Source: a virus. Taken from it: a stretch of DNA of 64,000 bases. The stretch covers positions 1-64,000 of the IMG/VR virus record IMGVR_UViG_3300046535_001869; one strand, given 5' to 3'. The notes under the pieces are model-generated. The model was not told where the DNA came from, did not search any database, and worked only from the letters and a program-made list of their open reading frames with translations. Below are positions 25,340 through 33,182 of this stretch, piece by piece. The translations under genes and the position numbers were made by a program. Numbering within the stretch: the stretch's first letter is position 1; every line of letters begins with the position of its first letter.

Positions 25340-27960
25340 TGCGCCGCCTTCTGGTCGTCCTCGCGCTCCTGCTGGCGGCGTCGGGCGCCGAGGCCCAGAC
25401 CTGCCCGGTGACCCAGTCGACGCCCGCGCTGACCGCCGGGGGCAACGTTTTCGGGCGCATCGCGTCGCAGTGGAACTCGTACTTTGGCGCGAAGGTCGAC
25501 GCGAACAACGGGAGCCTTTGCAATCCGACGATAAACGGACAGGCCGCGTTCCCGGACCTCCCCAACGGCGAGCTCCTCGGCGCGTTCGGCGGCCACCTGG
25601 TACCGGTGACCGTGGGATCGCACCTGGTCCTCACGGGGAGTATCCTGTCGGCCGATCCCGCGGCGGTCTATGGGCCAGCCAGCGCCGTGTTGAACGAGAT
25701 CGCGACCTACGCCGACACCACGGGCAAACTGATCAAAGGAACCGGCGCAGCATATTTAGACGCGGCCGGACTGAACATCGGCATCGGAGTCGCAGCACAG
25801 GCCAACGTGCCGGGCTATGCAATGGAGGTCCAACAGAAGAGCATCGGGCTCACCGGGTTCAGCTCGACGGCAGCTTTCTTTCACAACGATTTCACGGGCT
25901 CCGATGCAAACGCGAACGTCAACGGCTCGTATAGCGATCTGTGGTACGAGGGGACGACGGCGGGCAACCAGGGGTTTGGGAGCAGAAACAGTGCCTTTAC
26001 CTACACGGCCGGGTCTCCGCTTGGTAGTTTGCCGCACCAGTACTTCAACTCTCCCAATATCGGCACACTGACTTATCTGGCCGGGGTCTACGGGCGTACC
26101 GCGCACTACCTTCCGGGCACCATCACCTATGCCGCCTCGGTCTTGGCGGACGGCATCTACAACATCTCGACTCCGGTCGGCGGCGCGGTCTCAAACTTTT
26201 CCAATTTTCTGGCAATTCCTCCTTATGCGGCCGCTAGTCTCAATTATGCCTTCTTGATCCCCGCCGCTACGTGTAGCCCGAATTGCTATGATATCACATT
26301 TCGTACACTCGGAGACCCGCTGACCTTTGGGACCGCTGGCGGGGCGGGCTTGGCGGTTCTTGATCCAGGCGCGACGATAGCAAATTATACTGCGATATAC
26401 GGCGCCGCTACGGGCGCGGGGCCGACAATTCGGGCGCAGGGTACAGATCCAAACCCAGATATCACCGTGGGCGCCAAGGGCACGGGTAGCGTCATACTTC
26501 AGAGCAACAGCCTCAACTCGGCGACATTTTCGGCACCCGCAGGTGGGGTCAACAATTTCTCCTTCCTTGGGTCGATCAGTGGCTCGTCGCTCTCGATCGG
26601 CGCGGCCGGCTCGGATACCGATATCCGTATTGCGGTTCTACCAAAAGGAGCGGGATCATTCGACGTTTTCTCGCCAGCCAACGTATATAACAACATCGCC
26701 TCCGGCATCACGGCGGACGGCGCGACGCTGACGGCCCAGAGCGACGCGACGACGGCCCACTACGTCTACACCTGCGCGATCGGGACCTGCAACGGCACGG
26801 CGCCGATCTACGATGCCGTGCGCGGGGTCATGAATTCGCTCGCTGGTCAGGGCTCGGATACGTTCACGAACGCGGTCAGCGGTTACGTTATCGAGCGCAC
26901 CGGCAGGTCCGGGCCGCCCTATGGGTCGTTTCCGGTCAGCGCGGCGTTCAACGCGATTGGCATCTGTGCGGCGGACGGGTGCGGCGTCTGGGGCTTCAAC
27001 TCGATCTTGACGGATAACGAGGGGCAGAGCGTCAGCTCCCACGGAGCGCGGTTCCTATTCAATGAATACGACTTCAACGTCACGTCGCCAAACACAACGG
27101 TCTCTGCGCTGAACATCGGCGGGACCTGGCTGTCCCAGCCGCTCGCCGCCTTCGGCCCGTCGATCCTGGCGCCGAGCGGCGAGGTGGTGATCTCGACCAA
27201 CAACACGACGGCCTCAGGAAACAACACGCTCCACTTCGCCTCGACGACCGGCGTGGTCGACGGGCGAAAGATCCAGACGGCCAATGTAATGGCCGGGACG
27301 ACCGTTTCGTCCCATACCAGCACGACGGTAGTAATGAGCGCCAACGCAACCGGGTCTGGCGTGGCGAGTTCGCAGGCCGTCTACTTCGAACCAGGGTTCA
27401 TCTGGAACTGGGGTTGGGGGACGACGGATAACTGCTGCTTGACGGCGTTCCACGTCGGCGCCGCCGCGGCAGCTGGTGCGAGCGTTGCGAGCCAGAACGT
27501 CGACATGCTGTGGTTTGACGCGAGCGGCGTCCAGAAGACGACGACGCTGGCCGCCACGGCTACCGGCCTGAACCTGGCGAGCAGCGGTAGCAGCGGCTCG
27601 CTCGCCATCAACCTCCTTGGCGCCGGGACCTTCCGGACCGGGGACGGAGGTGGCTTGTCGATCAACGGATTGGCGGTGGCGTCCGGCAGCGGAACCACGC
27701 TAAGCCTGGGTTCCGATGCCGGGTGGACTACCGCGATCGGTGTCGGAAATACGGTCGCGCCCCTGAACCTTCACGGAACTTCTGTAGCCGTCGACAACGG
27801 TCTGCGTACCAGCACGGCTATCGATAAGGGCGCCGGTTCGGTGAACTCGCTGACCTACTGGGCCGACGGAACGCAGGGCATCGCCTCCTGCTCGGTCGTA
27901 ACGGCGGCGGCGACGATCACGATCAAGGCTGGCTTGGTCGTTGGAATGACGGGGTGTTAG
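25339..27960 (+). CDS. Large fibre-like protein with signal peptide
   Basis: 873 residues from ATG 25339, which overlaps the previous stop (TGATG). A longer in-frame extension upstream runs antiphase through the preceding fibre gene and is rejected. It opens with signal peptide MRRLLVVLALLLAASGAEAQ. A segment near 535-600 (AAGSDTDIRIAVLPKGAGSF) and one near 625-680 (NNTTASGNNTLHFASTTGVV, VSSHTSTTVVMSANATGSGV) match modules common in phage fibre shafts. The protein is Gly/Ser/Thr-rich throughout. It ends two bases before the next ATG. Confidence 0.6.
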   Translation: MRRLLVVLALLLAASGAEAQTCPVTQSTPALTAGGNVFGRIASQWNSYFGAKVDANNGSLCNPTINGQAAFPDLPNGELLGAFGGHLVPVTVGSHLVLTGSILSADPAAVYGPASAVLNEIATYADTTGKLIKGTGAAYLDAAGLNIGIGVAAQANVPGYAMEVQQKSIGLTGFSSTAAFFHNDFTGSDANANVNGSYSDLWYEGTTAGNQGFGSRNSAFTYTAGSPLGSLPHQYFNSPNIGTLTYLAGVYGRTAHYLPGTITYAASVLADGIYNISTPVGGAVSNFSNFLAIPPYAAASLNYAFLIPAATCSPNCYDITFRTLGDPLTFGTAGGAGLAVLDPGATIANYTAIYGAATGAGPTIRAQGTDPNPDITVGAKGTGSVILQSNSLNSATFSAPAGGVNNFSFLGSISGSSLSIGAAGSDTDIRIAVLPKGAGSFDVFSPANVYNNIASGITADGATLTAQSDATTAHYVYTCAIGTCNGTAPIYDAVRGVMNSLAGQGSDTFTNAVSGYVIERTGRSGPPYGSFPVSAAFNAIGICAADGCGVWGFNSILTDNEGQSVSSHGARFLFNEYDFNVTSPNTTVSALNIGGTWLSQPLAAFGPSILAPSGEVVISTNNTTASGNNTLHFASTTGVVDGRKIQTANVMAGTTVSSHTSTTVVMSANATGSGVASSQAVYFEPGFIWNWGWGTTDNCCLTAFHVGAAAAAGASVASQNVDMLWFDASGVQKTTTLAATATGLNLASSGSSGSLAINLLGAGTFRTGDGGGLSINGLAVASGSGTTLSLGSDAGWTTAIGVGNTVAPLNLHGTSVAVDNGLRTSTAIDKGAGSVNSLTYWADGTQGIASCSVVTAAATITIKAGLVVGMTGC

Positions 27961-27961
27961 T

Positions 27962-28213
27962 ATGATGATCACGGTACGCGTACTTTTTGCGATGATCCTC
28001 CTTTCGAGCGCGGCGCTGGCCCAACAACCCGTGCCGGTCCCGGCCCCGCAGCAGCAGATCGACCCGGTGACGATGGCTTACCAGCTCGGTATCTCCCTGG
28101 GCACCGCCCTCACCCAGATGGAGGCCCAGAAGGCGACGCTGATCGAGTGGCTGAAGGCCGCCCAGGCGGAGACGGAGGCGGTAAAGCGTCGCGCCGAAAA
28201 TATAAAGAAGTGA
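27962..28213 (+). CDS. Small periplasmic coiled-coil protein
   Basis: 83 residues. MMITVRVLFAMILLSSAALAQ is a signal peptide. The mature part has a Pro/Gln linker (PVPVPAPQQQ) and a charged helix (EAQKATLIEWLKAAQAETEA, then VKRRAEN) that could coil. It overlaps the lipoprotein start. A spanin-like partner role is possible but unproven. Confidence 0.5.
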   Translation: MMITVRVLFAMILLSSAALAQQPVPVPAPQQQIDPVTMAYQLGISLGTALTQMEAQKATLIEWLKAAQAETEAVKRRAENIKK

Positions 28214-29040
28214 GACCTGCTCTCGTTGGTCTCTTGTTTCTCGCTGCCTGCGGTGGCGGTAGTTCCCCTGTACCGCCATCACCCGGACCGTTGACGATCG
28301 CTGACGTTAGGGGTTACCTCGCCCAGACGCGGTGTCCCGATGGATCACCTCCGCTGGGATGCCTCGGAACGGCGCAGCAGCGCGCCTCCGATCCAATGCT
28401 GTGGCGGCGCGCGGACTGGCCGCTCCCCGGGTATCAGACCTCGGATAGCGTCGTCGCTGACGACGACTCGTACTTCATCACCACGTGGTCTTATCCGCCG
28501 TTCGGGCCGTTTGTCGCGGCCAACGGGGACGGCGGTGAGGTCTACATGGTCAGCAACGGCGCGGTGCGCATCTGCTGTACCCAGGACGGCGGGCAACCAG
28601 GGATCCAGCGCTTCGCTGACTGGTGGCTTTTCGACGACGCGACGCCGAGCGGCGCGTGGCGACAGTACGACTCGAAGTCGCGTGCCCGGCGCGAGACCGT
28701 GACGTTCCCGGCCTCCGGCTACGGGCTGACGCAGATCACCGCCGACACGATCATCTCGGAGCACTACGACGCCGTGGGGCTCGACGGGAAGATGGAGCGG
28801 TTCTACATGGCCGCGGGTTGGGGCCGGCTGCTGTGGCAGGTGTGGTGGCCGCCTGGGTCGCTGTTTCCGCCGCCGTCTGATATCGCCACGCGTTGCCCCG
28901 CTGTTTCGTGGGATGGGCCGCCGGCCGAGCACCCGGACTGGATTCTGCAGGACTGTAGGCTGACGACTAACCTCGTATCGGCTGACGGGATGCTCAGTGT
29001 TCGCAGCTTCGGATGGCCCCCGGCGGGGTTCGCGCCGTGA
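28210..29040 (+). CDS. Lipoprotein
   Basis: 276 residues from GTG 28210, overlapping the previous stop (GTGA). The start MRPALVGLLFLAACGGGSS has a clean lipobox (LAAC), so the mature protein is a lipoprotein beginning at Cys15. The mature part is Trp-rich (DWWLFDDATPSGAWRQYDSK, then WQVWWPPGSLFPPP) with several Cys pairs. No family recognised. It may modify the host envelope or block further infection; that is a guess. Confidence 0.6.
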   Translation: MRPALVGLLFLAACGGGSSPVPPSPGPLTIADVRGYLAQTRCPDGSPPLGCLGTAQQRASDPMLWRRADWPLPGYQTSDSVVADDDSYFITTWSYPPFGPFVAANGDGGEVYMVSNGAVRICCTQDGGQPGIQRFADWWLFDDATPSGAWRQYDSKSRARRETVTFPASGYGLTQITADTIISEHYDAVGLDGKMERFYMAAGWGRLLWQVWWPPGSLFPPPSDIATRCPAVSWDGPPAEHPDWILQDCRLTTNLVSADGMLSVRSFGWPPAGFAP

Positions 29041-29070
29041 TTGTATGTTCACCATGCGCGAGGTTCCTCG

Positions 29071-29472
29071 ATGCATCTAGATTGGGTCGCCCTACTCGCC
29101 GCACTTGGAGTCTGGACAGGCGTAGTCGGCGGCGGCATCGGGTGGATGCACAAGCAGGGTATGCGGAGCCGACAGGCGCTAGCTGACTCGATTACCGCGC
29201 TGTCCCTTAGGATGGACACGGCGCACCGCACGCTTTCCGATCGGATGACCAACGAGCACAACGCCGTGCGGGCGCAGATCGGCGATATGATCGAGACGAC
29301 GAACCAGAACTACGTGCCGCGACGTGAGTTTGATATAGCGCTGCGCGGCCTCGAGGGCTCGATCACCAATGCCAGGAAAGACATCGGCGTGGTCGGTGAT
29401 AGTGTCGATAAGATGGCCACGCGGGTCGACGAACTTTTTGGAAAGGTGGAATTTCGTAGGACGCAACGCTGA
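29071..29472 (+). CDS. Membrane-anchored coiled-coil protein
   Basis: 133 residues from ATG 29071, chosen over an upstream TTG because AGGTTCCTCG precedes it and the protein then begins with its membrane helix (WVALLAALGVWTGVVGGGIGW). The rest is a long charged helix with heptads (MDTAHRTLSDRMTNEHNAVR, then SVDKMATRVDELFGKVEF). This layout fits inner-membrane spanin-like or DUF2730-type proteins. It overlaps the receiver gene by one base. Confidence 0.55.
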   Translation: MHLDWVALLAALGVWTGVVGGGIGWMHKQGMRSRQALADSITALSLRMDTAHRTLSDRMTNEHNAVRAQIGDMIETTNQNYVPRREFDIALRGLEGSITNARKDIGVVGDSVDKMATRVDELFGKVEFRRTQR

Positions 29473-29903
29473 TGACCGACATCCTGGTGGTTGAGGACAA
29501 CGACGAAGTGGCCGCCTACCTGCAGGACATGCTGGAGCAGGGCGGCTACCGGGTAGAGCGCGCGGCGACGGCCTACGGCGCGGTCATACGCGCTGGAAAG
29601 ACGAGGTTCAACATCGTGCTGATGGACCTCAGTCTCGGCGGTCCATCTGGTCCCATGGACCTAGATATGGACGGGGGACACCCTACGGGTCGCCAGGGCG
29701 ACGTCAATGGCGCCGTGGCGACCTTGGCGCTGCGCGGGCTCGGCTACACGGATGTTCCGATCGTCGTGATCACCGGGGGTCTCACGGTCCTAGATCCGGA
29801 TATCGAGACGGCGTGCAGGTTCGCCGGTAAACTCCTGAAGCCGGCGTTGCCGCGCGACGTGCTGCCAGAGATCGAGAAGCATCTGGCTCGGTCTGGGAAG
29901 TGA
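29472..29903 (+). CDS. CheY-like response-regulator receiver protein
   Basis: 143 residues forming a single receiver domain with all key residues. They are the acidic pocket E8-D9 (VVEDND), phosphoacceptor D52 in IVLMDLSLGG, T101 in IVVITGG, and K123-P124 in GKLLKPALP. A Gly/Asp-rich insertion (about 58-80) replaces the usual short loop after the Asp. No output domain. It would accept phosphate from a host histidine kinase or act as a sink or decoy. It lies in the late operon just before the lysis genes, an unusual place. Domain assignment is firm; role is unknown. Confidence 0.75.
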   Translation: MTDILVVEDNDEVAAYLQDMLEQGGYRVERAATAYGAVIRAGKTRFNIVLMDLSLGGPSGPMDLDMDGGHPTGRQGDVNGAVATLALRGLGYTDVPIVVITGGLTVLDPDIETACRFAGKLLKPALPRDVLPEIEKHLARSGK

Positions 29904-30091
29904 GCGACGATGTTGACCCGGACGCCTACGGCGGTGGGGTCGAGGATCGCGCTGCAGCCATGAAGACCGAGATGGAAGTCACCGTCGACGATCTGCGCAA
30001 GATGGGTTACGGCGACCGCGAAATCTACGACGCGCTGATCCTGGTGGCGCGCGAGATCAGGGCGGGCCGCGACCTGACGGAGTTTGCATGA
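29900..30091 (+). CDS. Small acidic protein
   Basis: 63 residues from a GTG overlapping the receiver stop. The C-terminal half is helical (VTVDDLRKMGYGDREIYDAL, then ILVAREIRAG). No family recognised. The position between receiver and membrane coiled-coil gene suggests co-translation with both. Confidence 0.5.
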   Translation: MSDDVDPDAYGGGVEDRAAAMKTEMEVTVDDLRKMGYGDREIYDALILVAREIRAGRDLTEFA

Positions 30092-30405
30092 ACTGGCTGA
30101 ACGAGGCCCAAGGGTGGCTGAATACGCTCGGCGCGATAGGCGGCCCACTGCTCGTGCTCTGGCAACTAGTCAAGACGAAGCAGGCCGCCGTGTCGGCGGC
30201 GGGGAAGGCCGAGCTGGCCGCCTCCGATGCGGCAACGCACGCCCAAAGCGCCACTACCGCCGTTACGGGAATGGCGGGAGATATAGCTGAACTCACGATG
30301 AACACGAATAGCATCAAGGACGCGCTGGTCAAGACTAGCGGAGAGCTAGGCCGCCTGGCCGGTCGCGAGGAGATGCGCGTCGAGCAATCGGAAAAGAAAT
30401 CATGA
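30088..30405 (+). CDS. Membrane-anchored coiled-coil protein, spanin or holin partner
   Basis: 105 residues, coupled at both ends by ATGA. One membrane helix (LGAIGGPLLVLWQLV, about 14-28), then an Ala-rich heptad helix (KQAAVSAAGKAELAASDAAT) and a charged C-terminus (REEMRVEQSEKKS). It directly precedes the endolysin, so a lysis role (inner-membrane spanin or antiholin) is plausible. Confidence 0.45.
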   Translation: MNWLNEAQGWLNTLGAIGGPLLVLWQLVKTKQAAVSAAGKAELAASDAATHAQSATTAVTGMAGDIAELTMNTNSIKDALVKTSGELGRLAGREEMRVEQSEKKS

Positions 30406-31262
30406 GTTGGAACGACCTGCCCGGTGGCTACGACTTTTCGCACTGGAACGGCGACATCGACTGGGATGCGGTCGCCGCGACCAAGCCGGCCTTCGTCGGG
30501 CTGAAGGCGACCGAGGGCACGCACGTCGACCCAAAATTCGAGGTCAACCGCCGCGCCGCGGCCGACCGGGGCATCTTGGTAATTCCGTACCCGTTCATCC
30601 GGCCAGACGACACCAACGCGGCGCATCGGGCCTTCGACTCGGTGGTCGGCGACGAGACGATCCCGACGATGCTTGACTGGGAGCGTACCGGAGTCGGTAG
30701 CGCCGTCGTCGAGCGCTGGATAGACGCGTTGAAGCGCCAGCCGCTGATCTATTACGGCAGGTGGCCGCCGGCCCCGGTGACCCAGAAGATCGCTGCCTGC
30801 CCGCGCTGGTATGCGCAGTACCCGGGGCGCGACGACGCGCCGCCCAAGCTACCGCCATGGGATGGCAAGCCGACGACGAACTGGTCGGACAAGTGGCTGA
30901 TATGGCAATGGTCCCAGGAGGGACACGTCCCGGGGGTAACCGGCAACGTCGACATGGACCGGTTGGCGTGCTCAGTGGATGCGTTTACGGCATGGTATAG
31001 GACCGGTGCTTCGCTCGTGTCTGATGGACTGACGCCAACCAAGCCGCTACTCGGCATCGGCCGGGTGCCGCTGCGCCGGTTGATGACCGGAGAGGACGTC
31101 GGCGTGCTGCAGAAGGCGCTGACCGCGCACGGCTTCGTCGTTATGGTCGATCGCGACTTCGGCCCAGCGACCGAGACGGCGGTGAGGGCGTTCCAGGAGC
31201 GTAGACACCTGACGGTAGACGGGATCGCTGGCAAAGACACGCTGGTCGCTCTGGCAACGTAA
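30402..31262 (+). CDS. Endolysin: GH25 muramidase with C-terminal peptidoglycan-binding domain
   Basis: 286 residues. GH25 domain at about 8-205: GYDFSHWNGDIDW with catalytic Asp11, FVGLKATEGT, and MLDWER with the D92-x-E94 pair, then LIWQWSQEGHVPG. From about 225 a PG_binding_1 domain (TGEDVGVLQKALTAHGF ... FGPATETAVRAFQERRHLTV) binds the wall. It cleaves the glycan backbone to free progeny. There is no signal peptide, so it needs the holin. Overlaps the previous stop. Confidence 0.85.
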   Translation: MSWNDLPGGYDFSHWNGDIDWDAVAATKPAFVGLKATEGTHVDPKFEVNRRAAADRGILVIPYPFIRPDDTNAAHRAFDSVVGDETIPTMLDWERTGVGSAVVERWIDALKRQPLIYYGRWPPAPVTQKIAACPRWYAQYPGRDDAPPKLPPWDGKPTTNWSDKWLIWQWSQEGHVPGVTGNVDMDRLACSVDAFTAWYRTGASLVSDGLTPTKPLLGIGRVPLRRLMTGEDVGVLQKALTAHGFVVMVDRDFGPATETAVRAFQERRHLTVDGIAGKDTLVALAT

Positions 31263-31398
31263 TATCGAGACTACGCGCGGCGACTAACGCGCTCGGTGCG
31301 ACGAACCGCGAGCTTCCTCGCTCGGGGTGCGTTGCTCTGCAACCCCCTGGAATTCTCGCACCCGGGCTTAGTCGGCCCCGGGCGAGGGAGGCTAGAAC
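31263..31398 (+). other. Structured 136-bp intergenic region
   Basis: No coding frame is convincing here. Nested inverted repeats are visible: CGACTAA (31281-31287) with TTAGTCG (31368-31374) as an outer stem, GCGAG-CTTC-CTCGC (31308-31321), and GGGTGCG (31325-31331) with CGCACCC (31357-31363) enclosing TTGC-TCT-GCAA. Together they could fold as a branched RNA ahead of the holin gene. No T-run follows, so it is not a simple terminator. It does not fit a tRNA. A small RNA or a leader controlling holin translation are options. Confidence 0.4.
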
Positions 31399-31839
31399 AT
31401 GAGTGAGATGCAGACCTTCAACCTGCCGGACGCGCCGGATCCGGCGATAGTGAGTAAGTGGACCGGGATCATCAGGGCTTGGATACCGATCTTGGCCATG
31501 TTCGGGGTCGCCGTTCCTAACCTCCCGGATGGTAAGCTGCAGGCCTATGTATCGGCTCTGCTGATGTTTATCGGCGTGGCGGTCTCCGTATGGTCTTGGA
31601 TGGAGAAGACCTTTAAGGCCACGAAGACGAAGGAGATGGTCGTGGACTCGGCCGTGGCCTCGGCAAAGTCCGGCGTCCCCGTCGTCGTAACCGTCACTCA
31701 GCAGACGCCGTCTGGGCAGCCGAACATCGGGGTCGCGACCCCGGTCGCGGTCGCTGATCTGAAGACCGCTACCATCGCGCCGAGCCCACCCGGGACCACG
31801 GCGGACGACCTCAACCGTTCACAGGGAGTAGCGAGATGA
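31399..31839 (+). CDS. Holin candidate (two membrane helices)
   Basis: 146 residues. Two hydrophobic helices at about 23-42 (IIRAWIPILAMFGVAVPNL) and 50-67 (YVSALLMFIGVAVSVWSW) separated by a short turn, then Lys-rich TFKATKTKE and a Pro/Thr-rich tail. This is a class II-like holin topology and it follows the endolysin. GAGGGAGG precedes the ATG. Its long soluble tail is atypical. Confidence 0.55.
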   Translation: MSEMQTFNLPDAPDPAIVSKWTGIIRAWIPILAMFGVAVPNLPDGKLQAYVSALLMFIGVAVSVWSWMEKTFKATKTKEMVVDSAVASAKSGVPVVVTVTQQTPSGQPNIGVATPVAVADLKTATIAPSPPGTTADDLNRSQGVAR

Positions 31840-32216
31840 CACGTAAAGAACATCTAAGCGCCGCCAGGGGCGCTCTAGCCGGCTCTCTTCTCCTATTCGG
31901 CATAACCCTAGTACTGCCGGCGGTCCTTGAGGGGTGTGCCCAACCATCCACCGGCGTCAGCAACTCGGTCATCGCGGCTGAGCGCACCCTGACCCTCGCT
32001 GAGCAGACCGCGAAGATCTACACCGACCTGCCGCGCTGCGGCTCGTTGCCGGCGGTGGGTAAGCCGTTCTGCTCGGATCCGGCACTGGTCGCTAAGATGG
32101 CCGACGCCGACAACAAGGCGTACGCCGCGGTCAAGGCGGCGCAGCGTAACGAGGCGCTCCTCGGCGCGGCGCTCGATGCCATCGCCGCCTACCAGTCACT
32201 CACCCTAGGGAGGTGA
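31836..32216 (+). CDS. Phage lipoprotein, possible outer-membrane spanin
   Basis: 126 residues, ATGA-coupled to the holin candidate. Hydrophobic helix (about 13-30) ends in VLEGCAQPS, a lipobox with an unusual Glu at -2. The mature part is helical (SVIAAERTLTLAEQTAKIYT) with two Cys near RCGSLPAVGKPFC. Similar proteins sit beside holins in other phages, and a spanin-like role is possible. Confidence 0.5.
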   Translation: MTRKEHLSAARGALAGSLLLFGITLVLPAVLEGCAQPSTGVSNSVIAAERTLTLAEQTAKIYTDLPRCGSLPAVGKPFCSDPALVAKMADADNKAYAAVKAAQRNEALLGAALDAIAAYQSLTLGR

Positions 32217-32219
32217 TCC

Positions 32220-32447
32220 ATGCCCGCAATCTCAGTCATTCTACCGATCGTCCTTCAACTCCTCGAGCTGGCCCCGCAGCTCGTCACCGGCGGCCAGGCC
32301 TTCATCGCCGCGGCCCAATCCATCTGGGAGACCGCGACGTCGAACGTCGCCGCGACCGCCGACGAGCAGGCCCAGTACGACGCCGCGCTCGAAGCCAGCC
32401 ACGCCGCGTTCCAGGCCTCGGCCAACCGTCAGGACCCGACCGCGTGA
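32220..32447 (+). CDS. Small helical protein
   Basis: 75 residues, GGGAGGTGATCC upstream of ATG 32220. A hydrophobic N-terminus (ISVILPIVLQLLELAPQLV) is followed by an Ala-rich amphipathic helix. It is coupled to the lipoprotein upstream and the membrane protein downstream. Function unknown. Confidence 0.5.
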   Translation: MPAISVILPIVLQLLELAPQLVTGGQAFIAAAQSIWETATSNVAATADEQAQYDAALEASHAAFQASANRQDPTA

Positions 32448-32641
32448 AGTGGGTCATCCTCGGCCTCGCGGTGGTCGGGATCGCGCTTCTCGCGCTCGGC
32501 TACCACATCAGTAACAGAGTGGACCACAGCACCGACGAGAACTTGGCGGCGGTGATCCCCTGGCTGATTGGGATCGTCGTCCTCGGGACCGACTTCGTGC
32601 TGCTGATCGGCTTCGTGATCTACAAGGCATTTGCCTCGTGA
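32444..32641 (+). CDS. Two-helix membrane protein
   Basis: 65 residues from GTG 32444, overlapping the previous stop (GTGA). Two membrane helices: VILGLAVVGIALLALGYHI and WLIGIVVLGTDFVLLIGFVI with a short charged loop (NRVDHSTDEN). It may be a second holin or antiholin. The upstream in-frame extension is antiphase sequence and is rejected. Confidence 0.5.
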   Translation: MKWVILGLAVVGIALLALGYHISNRVDHSTDENLAAVIPWLIGIVVLGTDFVLLIGFVIYKAFAS

Positions 32642-32835
32642 TCGATTGGCCCACCTTGCTGCGAACGCTAATGCACCGTCTGGGTTTCCACGGACCAAAC
32701 TGGTATCCATTCTGGAACATGGGCGATATCTGGATCGAATGCATTGTTTGCGGCGCTCGTCGATTTCCGCCGTCTGAAGATATGAATGTTGTACCGCCGG
32801 AGGAAATAGCGCCGCAATCGAGGTTTGCGCAATGA
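32638..32835 (+). CDS. Small protein with CxxC
   Basis: 65 residues from GTG 32638, coupled to the previous gene. His/Trp-rich middle (LHRLGFHGPNWYPFWNMGD in part) followed by IECIVCGARRFPP, half of a zinc-ribbon knuckle. Similar CxxC mini-proteins are common in phage accessory regions. Function unknown. Confidence 0.5.
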   Translation: MIDWPTLLRTLMHRLGFHGPNWYPFWNMGDIWIECIVCGARRFPPSEDMNVVPPEEIAPQSRFAQ

Positions 32836-32948
32836 CCGACTGGTCCACCTCACTCAACTGGGATGGCCCGATGGCGCAGATCGGGCTGGCGATGATGGTG
32901 GCGCTGCTGGTTATCGTGATTCTGATCGGGGTGGGGCAGCGCCGATGA
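32832..32948 (+). CDS. 38-residue single-helix membrane protein
   Basis: ATG 32832 overlaps the previous stop and TGA 32946-32948 overlaps the next ATG. The product is MTDWSTSLNWDGPMAQ followed by one membrane helix (IGLAMMVALLVIVILIGVG) and QRR. Exact coupling on both sides supports a real gene. Perhaps a lysis regulator. Confidence 0.5.
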   Translation: MTDWSTSLNWDGPMAQIGLAMMVALLVIVILIGVGQRR

Positions 32949-33121
32949 GCCGGACCCTCGTCGTCGCGTTATGCGCGGCTGTGCTTCTCGTTGTTGTCGG
33001 GGAGAGCGAGCTTCACCTCGGCGGCTCGGTCGTCTGGGGCGGGGTATCGGTCCTGATCGGCGGCCTCCTCCTCCTCGCCGAAATCGTTATGGCCGCGGCC
33101 TACAGCGATCGAACAGAGTAG
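32945..33121 (+). CDS. 58-residue two-helix membrane protein
   Basis: ATG 32945 overlaps the previous stop (ATGA). Two hydrophobic helices (TLVVALCAAVLLVVVG and GGVSVLIGGLLLLAEIVMAA) and a short acidic end. It is the last gene of the late operon, 20 bases before the terminator. Function unknown, holin-like in size and shape. Confidence 0.5.
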   Translation: MSRTLVVALCAAVLLVVVGESELHLGGSVVWGGVSVLIGGLLLLAEIVMAAAYSDRTE

Positions 33122-33141
33122 CTCCGAGGCTTCGCCCTCTC

Positions 33142-33174
33142 AACCCCGCGCCGGGAAACCAGCGCGGGGTTTTT
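33142..33174 (+). terminator. Rho-independent terminator of the late operon
   Basis: Perfect ten-base stem AACCCCGCGC (33142-33151) / GCGCGGGGTT (33162-33171) with a ten-base loop and a run of five T. It stops rightward late transcription between the convergent late and early units. Confidence 0.85.
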
Positions 33175-33182
33175 CGTTTCTA

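Noticed and set aside
31263-31398. tRNA-like fold between endolysin and holin
   Set aside because: The arm adjoining the outer stem is 7 bp with a long inner hairpin, and no GTTCRA-type T-loop exists.
33142-33174. Terminator as a bidirectional terminator for the helicase operon
   Set aside because: The minus strand has no T-run after the stem, so only the rightward function is well supported.
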